A stretch of DNA of 18,661 nucleotides from Lachnospiraceae bacterium UBA4364 (GTDB lineage: Bacteria > Bacillota > Clostridia > Lachnospirales > Lachnospiraceae), in NCBI GenBank assembly GCA_002393955.1, contig DGSK01000065.1, forward strand, positions 1 through 18,661, in the 5' to 3' direction. Made by a program: the position numbers and the translations under genes. Of this stretch, positions 14,446-18,661 are shown in pieces; the stretch's first letter is position 1; every line of letters begins with the position of its first letter. The notes under the pieces were generated by a model. It saw nothing but the letters and a program-made list of their open reading frames with translations, made no database searches and had not been told where the DNA came from.

Positions 14446-15369
14446 TTACAGCCATTTTTTTTTCTTGAAGAATATCAGCAGACCCATAACTATTATTGCA
14501 CAGACCGCAATCAGGGTAGGATACGCATAACGGCTTTCAAGCTCCGGCATGTAGCGGAAGTTCATTCCGTACCATCCTACTATGAGTGTAAGCGGCATAA
14601 AGATTGTTGTTACTACCGTAAGGATGGACATGATGTGGTTCTGTTTGATATCAAGCTGGGACTTTTGAAGGTCGCGCAGCTGGATGGTGTAGTCACGGAC
14701 TGAAATGGCGGTGTCGCGGAGTCTGGCGATACGGTTCAGGAAGAGGTGGAAGTAGCGCAGGTTTTCGCTCCTGAAAAATCCATTTTCATTTTCTACGAGT
14801 ACCTCCCCAAGGTCTGTAAGCTGTTCGTAGTGGATTCCAAGATCCCTGATGTCGCTTCTGATCTCACTGATCCGGCCTGAAAAATCTTCCGAATGCCCGC
14901 TAAGAATATCGTCTTCCATGCGGTCAAGTTCACGTTCATAGTCTTCCAGAAGTCTCGCATCATCTTTAATAATCTGTTCCAGAAAATCGTACAGGAATCT
15001 TTCCAGTCCGGGGAATCTCCATCTTCTGGTTTTCCGGATTCTTTTCACCAATTTTCCGGCTATATCGTCATCATCTATAAATACTATGCCTTTTTCGTCA
15101 AGGGCAAAAGAAAAATGCAGATCTGGAGCAGGGAAGTTATCCCTTTCGGGAATGCAGAAAGTACCTGTCAGGGAATCATAATTGGCTTCTGCTTTTGTGG
15201 AATATAATTCCTGCTGATCCGGTTCGGTATCCAGGTCTATGACCATATCGAAGTATTCGTTTTCTGCAAGCCATTCTTCGCGGGACAGTACGGCAACATA
15301 CTGATATTCACTGTTGCGTATCTCTTCCTTGTTGCATTTTTCCAACGTTTCCTTTATAAGGTAATACAT
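14446..15369 (-). CDS. corA: CorA-family divalent cation transporter
   Basis: A 307-residue protein with the CorA layout: a cytoplasmic N-terminal domain (1-~245) with a long charged helix (~140-240), then two C-terminal membrane helices (~248-266 and ~283-300). The signature GMN is at 268-270 (GWYGMNFRYMPEL), followed by the acidic MPEL loop. CorA pentamers conduct Mg2+ (and Co2+/Ni2+) into the cell; clostridial relatives are not all proven Mg2+ carriers. The protein ends in the basic tail KKKKWL, encoded by a run of nine A's. The ribosome binding site GAGGAGG before the ATG is excellent. It is divergent from the LtaS-like gene with 143 bases between the starts and upstream of the GTPase gene. 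Confidence 0.92.
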   Translation of the reverse strand: MYYLIKETLEKCNKEEIRNSEYQYVAVLSREEWLAENEYFDMVIDLDTEPDQQELYSTKAEANYDSLTGTFCIPERDNFPAPDLHFSFALDEKGIVFIDDDDIAGKLVKRIRKTRRWRFPGLERFLYDFLEQIIKDDARLLEDYERELDRMEDDILSGHSEDFSGRISEIRSDIRDLGIHYEQLTDLGEVLVENENGFFRSENLRYFHLFLNRIARLRDTAISVRDYTIQLRDLQKSQLDIKQNHIMSILTVVTTIFMPLTLIVGWYGMNFRYMPELESRYAYPTLIAVCAIIVMGLLIFFKKKKWL

Positions 15370-15431
15370 GCTGCCTCCTCATATATGTATTCTTCGTATA
15401 ACAAAATGATTATCCTGCCAAAAAAGTTTTT

Positions 15432-15459
15432 TTGATTCACACGGATTTTTCCATATATA
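15432..15459 (+). promoter_or_regulatory. Promoter candidate for the LtaS-like gene
   Basis: TTGATT (15432-15437), a 16-base spacer and TATATA (15454-15459). A second possibility is AAGACA (15484-15489), 17 bases, TAAAAT (15507-15512), which would start transcription after the annotated GTG and argue for a later translation start. Confidence 0.4.
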
Positions 15460-15512
15460 AAAATTTAACCCAAAACCACTAAAAAGACAACGAATAAAAA
15501 TTGTGATAAAAT

Positions 15513-17903
15513 GTGCAGGGTGTTTGGGGAAGAGCGGTTTTCCATTGGAATACCCAAAATATAAATTATCCGGAGTTAGCTGTGTGGTCTTTGTTTTTTC
15601 CGATAGCTGTCGTATACCTTGAACTGGTCTTTGTTTTTTCTACTGATATCGCTTTCGATCCCTGGCTGGTTGCAGGAATACTGATATCAGGAGCGATGAG
15701 TGGATGTCTGATGCATCTGCTGTCTTCTCTGTTCAGACAAAATTTTATTAACAGGGCTTTAAGATTTTTGCTGCTTCTTTTACAGAGCATTCTTTTTGCA
15801 CTGATTTATTTTGTTTACTGCGAGTTTGGTGTATTTTATTCTCTGATGACTATTTCAAATGCCGCAGGAGATGCGGTGGGGGAGTTCTCATATAATATAA
15901 AAGTACTTCTTCTTTCACCCAGTGGCATATTGCATATAATTCTTTTTTTTCTGCCGGTCATCATATATCTTATATTTATCAGGAAAGATGAAGCTAAGGG
16001 ACTGGGATTTACAGGGCTGGCATTCAGCGTCGCACTGGTTCTGCTTTTTGCGGGAATGTATCTGAGGTACGTTGATGTAGAAGATAATACACGCCATGCG
16101 TATACGGATGAATATGATTTTGACCGTGCCGTAAGGCTTTTTGGAGTGAATACTGCTGCAAGGCTTGATTTGGAAGAAGCAATTCCCGGCTTCAGAAAAC
16201 ACAGCGAAAACGAGATTGCGGGAGGCTTTGTGATAGAGCAGCCTTTACCGACAGCTGCACCTGCGGAGCCGACACCGGCTCCTGTATCTTCGCAGAGTGC
16301 TCCGGCAGAACGGGAATCCCGGACAGAAATTGTTTCGGAAGATATGGCGGAAACAGTTACGGAAGAGATTGTCTATACACCCAATATGCTGGATATTGAT
16401 TTTGCCGCACTTGCGGAAACAGCTTCGGGAGATCTGCAGGGGCTGGATCTTTATGTTGCTTCGCTTACTCCTTCAATGAAAAATGAGTATACGGGGTTGT
16501 TCGAAGGAAAGAACCTGATCCTTATTACCGCCGAGGCTTTTTCTGCGGAAGCTATAGATGAGGAAAGAACTCCTACTTTGTACAGAATGGCTACAAAGGG
16601 GATTCAGTTCACGGATTTTTACCAGCCGACAAGTGCCGGTACAACGGGCGGCGAATACAGCGTGATAATGGGAATGCTTCCTACATCGGGGGGCTCGTCT
16701 ATGCTGAATACCAGAAATAAATTAAATTATATGACCATGGGTTACCAGTTAAATCAGCTGGGCTACTATGGGATGATGTATCATAACAATTCATACACTT
16801 ATTATAATAGAAATGTAACACACATTAATTTCGGTTATTCAAACGGCTACATGGGATATGGCAACGGAGTGGAGAAATTTGTCAGTCACACATGGCCGGA
16901 GAGTGATCTGGAAATGATAGAGGGGTCTCTCCCGACATATATTGACCGGCAGCCTTTTAATATTTATTACATGTCTGTCAGTGGTCACAGTCTTTATTCC
17001 CTCGGATCTAATGCAATGTCCAAAAAGCATTGGGACGCCGTAAAGGATCTGGACTATTCGGATACGGTAAAGGCATATCTTGCATGTCAGATAGAGCTGG
17101 ATGCCGCTATGGAGTATCTTATAGATGAGCTCGAAAAGAAAGGCATTGCCGATGATACTGTCATAGTGATATGTGCGGATCATTTTCCTTATGGTCTTGA
17201 TTCAACTGCGGATTCGGTAGGGAAGCCAATGCTGACGGAACTTTATGGTGCCCCTATAACAAACAATCTGTTTAGGGATCACAACAGGCTCATAATCTGG
17301 TCCGGAGCGCTGGAAGATATGGATCCGATAATTGTGGATAAGCCGGTTTTTTCGCCGGATATAACTCCCACTTTATTAAATCTATTCGGCGTGGATTTTG
17401 ATTCGAGGCTTATGGTGGGCAGGGATGTGCTTTCTGATGCGCAGCCGCTCATATTTAATCTGGGGTACGAGTGGAAAACTGACCTGGGGACATATACAGG
17501 TGGACGCTTTACTCCTGTAAGTGATGAAGTGGAGGTTCCGGATGGATATGTTGAGTCGATTCAGACTATGGTGAAAAATAAAATAAATTATTGTAAGAAG
17601 TGTGTGTCCACGGATTATTTCAGCCATGTTTTTCCGGATGCACCATCATCACTGTCGCCGGTGACGTATGGAAGCACGACCTATACGCCGGCTGCGGAAA
17701 GTACTGAAGAAGAAAATCCGGATATACCTGTTGATGTTCTGCCGCCGACTGATGATACAATGGTTACCGATCCGAATGATACCGCTATCACGGATGATCC
17801 CAATGGTACGGTTGTTCCTGATGATAACACTGTGCCTGCTGATCAGTCGGATACTCAGGCGCCGGATGCCGGCACGGCTGCGGAACCGGTTCCTGCAGAG
17901 TGA
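15513..17903 (+). CDS. LtaS-like lipoteichoic acid synthase family protein (sulfatase fold)
   Basis: A 796-residue frame with about five membrane helices (~23-43, 50-70, 82-104, 137-156, 165-185), a Pro/Ala/Glu-rich linker (~240-290) and an extracellular sulfatase/alkaline-phosphatase-fold domain (~330-700). Metal and catalytic positions known in LtaS can be placed: Glu341 (LITAEAF), the nucleophilic Thr at 378 (SAGTTGGEYS), and Asp556-His557 (CADHFPYG). Such enzymes transfer glycerol-phosphate from phosphatidylglycerol to the growing lipoteichoic acid chain, or other phospho-alcohols to surface glycans. The tail (~725-796) is an acidic Pro/Asp/Thr-rich low-complexity stretch not found in classical LtaS. 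The start is uncertain: a stop lies directly before the GTG at 15513, which lacks a binding site; the GTG at 15582, six bases after CGGAG and just before the first helix, is a good alternative. It stands alone, divergent from corA. Confidence 0.88.
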   Translation: MQGVWGRAVFHWNTQNINYPELAVWSLFFPIAVVYLELVFVFSTDIAFDPWLVAGILISGAMSGCLMHLLSSLFRQNFINRALRFLLLLLQSILFALIYFVYCEFGVFYSLMTISNAAGDAVGEFSYNIKVLLLSPSGILHIILFFLPVIIYLIFIRKDEAKGLGFTGLAFSVALVLLFAGMYLRYVDVEDNTRHAYTDEYDFDRAVRLFGVNTAARLDLEEAIPGFRKHSENEIAGGFVIEQPLPTAAPAEPTPAPVSSQSAPAERESRTEIVSEDMAETVTEEIVYTPNMLDIDFAALAETASGDLQGLDLYVASLTPSMKNEYTGLFEGKNLILITAEAFSAEAIDEERTPTLYRMATKGIQFTDFYQPTSAGTTGGEYSVIMGMLPTSGGSSMLNTRNKLNYMTMGYQLNQLGYYGMMYHNNSYTYYNRNVTHINFGYSNGYMGYGNGVEKFVSHTWPESDLEMIEGSLPTYIDRQPFNIYYMSVSGHSLYSLGSNAMSKKHWDAVKDLDYSDTVKAYLACQIELDAAMEYLIDELEKKGIADDTVIVICADHFPYGLDSTADSVGKPMLTELYGAPITNNLFRDHNRLIIWSGALEDMDPIIVDKPVFSPDITPTLLNLFGVDFDSRLMVGRDVLSDAQPLIFNLGYEWKTDLGTYTGGRFTPVSDEVEVPDGYVESIQTMVKNKINYCKKCVSTDYFSHVFPDAPSSLSPVTYGSTTYTPAAESTEEENPDIPVDVLPPTDDTMVTDPNDTAITDDPNGTVVPDDNTVPADQSDTQAPDAGTAAEPVPAE

Positions 17904-17930
17904 TGAGATTTATTATCATAGGAAAATTAC

Positions 17931-17959
17931 AGTAAGCATAATAAGTGATTGCGCTTACT
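17931..17959 (+). repeat. Small inverted repeat after the LtaS-like gene
   Basis: AGTAAGC and GCTTACT, 7 bp with a 15-base interval, lie 28 bases after the stop. No T-run follows, so it is at best a weak terminator. The rest of 17904-18159 shows no gene; TAAAAT at 18039-18044 may be a -10 box for the next gene but no -35 fits well. Confidence 0.35.
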
Positions 17960-18159
17960 ACAGCGCGCCATGAAGATTTGTCCGGATTTTGCTGGGAGAT
18001 ATGCCGCCTGCATCGGTCAAAAAGATTTAGTTTTGTGGTAAAATAACAGTGGGTTTTTAAACTGCGTCATTTACATATAAAAGATTAAGCGGATACGGTG
18101 CTTAGCGTGTGCGTGAATGCAGTAGCAGGAATTACATCATGAGAAGGGAGATTGGATCG

Positions 18160-18552
18160 ATGGAAAAAGTATTGCAGTTTTTAAAAGACGCAGGTGTATA
18201 CTATCTGGCAACAGTCGACGGAGATCAGCCGAGGGTGAGGCCTTTTGGCACGGCACTCATTTTTGAAGGGAAACTTTATATCCAGACCGGGAAGTCAAAG
18301 GATGTGTCAAAGCAGATCCATGCAAATCCGAAAGTAGAGCTGTGTGCGTTTAACAATGGAAAGTGGCTTAGGATAAGCGGAGAACTTGCAGAGGACGACA
18401 GAAGGGAAGCTCGTAAGGCTATGCTGGATTCGTATCCGGATCTTAGGAATATGTATTCGGAAGATGATGGAAATACAGAAGTATTCTATCTGAAAAATGC
18501 AAAGGCAACATTCAGTTCATTTACCGCTGCACCTGAAGTTATTGAGTTCTAA
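18160..18552 (+). CDS. Pyridoxamine 5'-phosphate oxidase-like FMN-binding protein
   Basis: A 130-residue protein of the split-barrel flavin-binding group: MEKVLQFLKDAGVYYLATVD (1-20), PRVRPFG (24-30), a KLYIQTGKSKDVSKQI segment (phosphate-binding Lys/Ser pattern), NPKVELCAF and the typical GKWLRISGEL strand. Members bind FMN or F420 and reduce small molecules; many are called PPOX-family or nitroimidazole-resistance-like, and this one is too short to be a true PdxH. The ATG at 18160 is chosen because GGGAG ends nine bases before it; an upstream in-frame GTG at 18109 would add 17 residues unlike the family. It appears to be a single-gene unit. The physiological substrate is unknown. Confidence 0.85.
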   Translation: MEKVLQFLKDAGVYYLATVDGDQPRVRPFGTALIFEGKLYIQTGKSKDVSKQIHANPKVELCAFNNGKWLRISGELAEDDRREARKAMLDSYPDLRNMYSEDDGNTEVFYLKNAKATFSSFTAAPEVIEF

Positions 18553-18560
18553 AAATTATC

Positions 18561-18589
18561 TTGACATGTAATAGTTAAATCCGTATAAT
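18561..18589 (+). promoter_or_regulatory. Consensus promoter of a tRNA gene
   Basis: TTGACA (18561-18566), exactly 17 bases, TATAAT (18584-18589): all twelve promoter bases match consensus. Transcription would start around 18596 and run into the tRNA-like sequence at 18642, as expected for a stable-RNA gene. Confidence 0.85.
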
Positions 18590-18590
18590 T

Positions 18591-18621
18591 AATTACGCAC
18601 CCGATTTTTGGGTGCGTAATT
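18591..18621 (+). terminator. Perfect 12-bp hairpin between promoter and tRNA
   Basis: AATTACGCACCC and GGGTGCGTAATT with loop GATTTTT. It may terminate the flavoprotein gene (stop at 18552), although no T-run follows. The predicted start site of the tRNA promoter lies inside its left arm, so the tRNA transcript would keep only the inner part of the stem. Confidence 0.55.
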
Positions 18622-18641
18622 TAATAAAGTATCAGTGATTC

Positions 18642-18661
18642 GGAGAAGTACTCAAGAGGCC
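18642..18661 (+). tRNA. 5' end of a probable tRNA-Ser (cut by window edge)
   Basis: The last 20 bases read as a 7-base acceptor strand GGAGAAG, then TA for positions 8-9, then CTC opening a D-arm with AAGAGGCC, the form seen in bacterial class II tRNA-Ser genes. The anticodon lies outside the window, so the isoacceptor is unknown. A consensus promoter 53 bases upstream supports the call. Confidence 0.65.

Noticed and set aside
14455..14463. Run of nine A's (minus strand) near the end of the corA-like gene as a slippage site
   Set aside because: It encodes the ordinary basic tail after the last membrane helix; slipping would change only the final few residues.
1..18661. CRISPR array, insertion sequence or prophage genes
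   Set aside because: No regularly spaced repeats, transposase, integrase or phage structural motifs were seen on either strand.

Overview
The window looks like a chromosomal stretch of a low- to mid-GC Gram-positive anaerobe of the Clostridia, most likely Lachnospiraceae (Butyrivibrio/Roseburia-like). This is inferred from AGGAGG-type ribosome binding sites, an LtaS-type lipoteichoic acid synthase, a secreted protein with a short N-terminal module I associate with Lachnospiraceae surface proteins, an XRE regulator carrying a CNYYCSHEC cluster, and zinc-ribbon/DUF4190 membrane proteins. No database search was possible, so family names rest on motifs read by eye.

Left part (1-4746, all + strand): the 3' end of a eukaryotic-like Ser/Thr kinase gene, an acyltransferase-3 membrane protein, a small XRE/HTH-like protein (copy A), a membrane protein with a TPR-like N-terminus, and a full-length glycerol kinase (glpK) without other glycerol genes beside it. 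Convergent to glpK is a gene (4795-5982, -) for a secreted protein with an HExxH zinc-protease motif. After it lie an N-terminally truncated YdcF/DUF218 remnant and a small DUF1232 membrane protein with a structured leader.

Middle part (7299-12937): this looks accessory. It holds a 667-residue coiled-coil protein of unknown function with a C-terminal compact domain that faintly resembles RelE-type folds, a convergent XRE repressor, a second HTH-like protein (copy B, about 78% identical to copy A over its core) enclosed between two nearly identical hairpins, and a two-gene operon for a zinc-ribbon/DUF4190 membrane protein and a single-pass TPR-like membrane protein. A small HTH-like protein beside a TPR-like membrane protein occurs twice in the window, once next to a kinase. 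This recurrence is the best hint of an undescribed signalling or conflict module.

Right part (12984-18661): a bidirectional terminator, then a minus-strand pair (a DUF697-type membrane-associated GTPase and a CorA-family transporter), the divergent LtaS-like sulfatase-fold enzyme, a pyridoxamine-phosphate-oxidase-like flavoprotein, and, at the edge, a consensus promoter followed by what appears to be the first 20 bases of a tRNA-Ser gene. No CRISPR array, insertion sequence or rRNA was seen. No gene-free stretch exceeds 300 bases; the longest are 6545-6774, 7066-7298 and 17904-18159.
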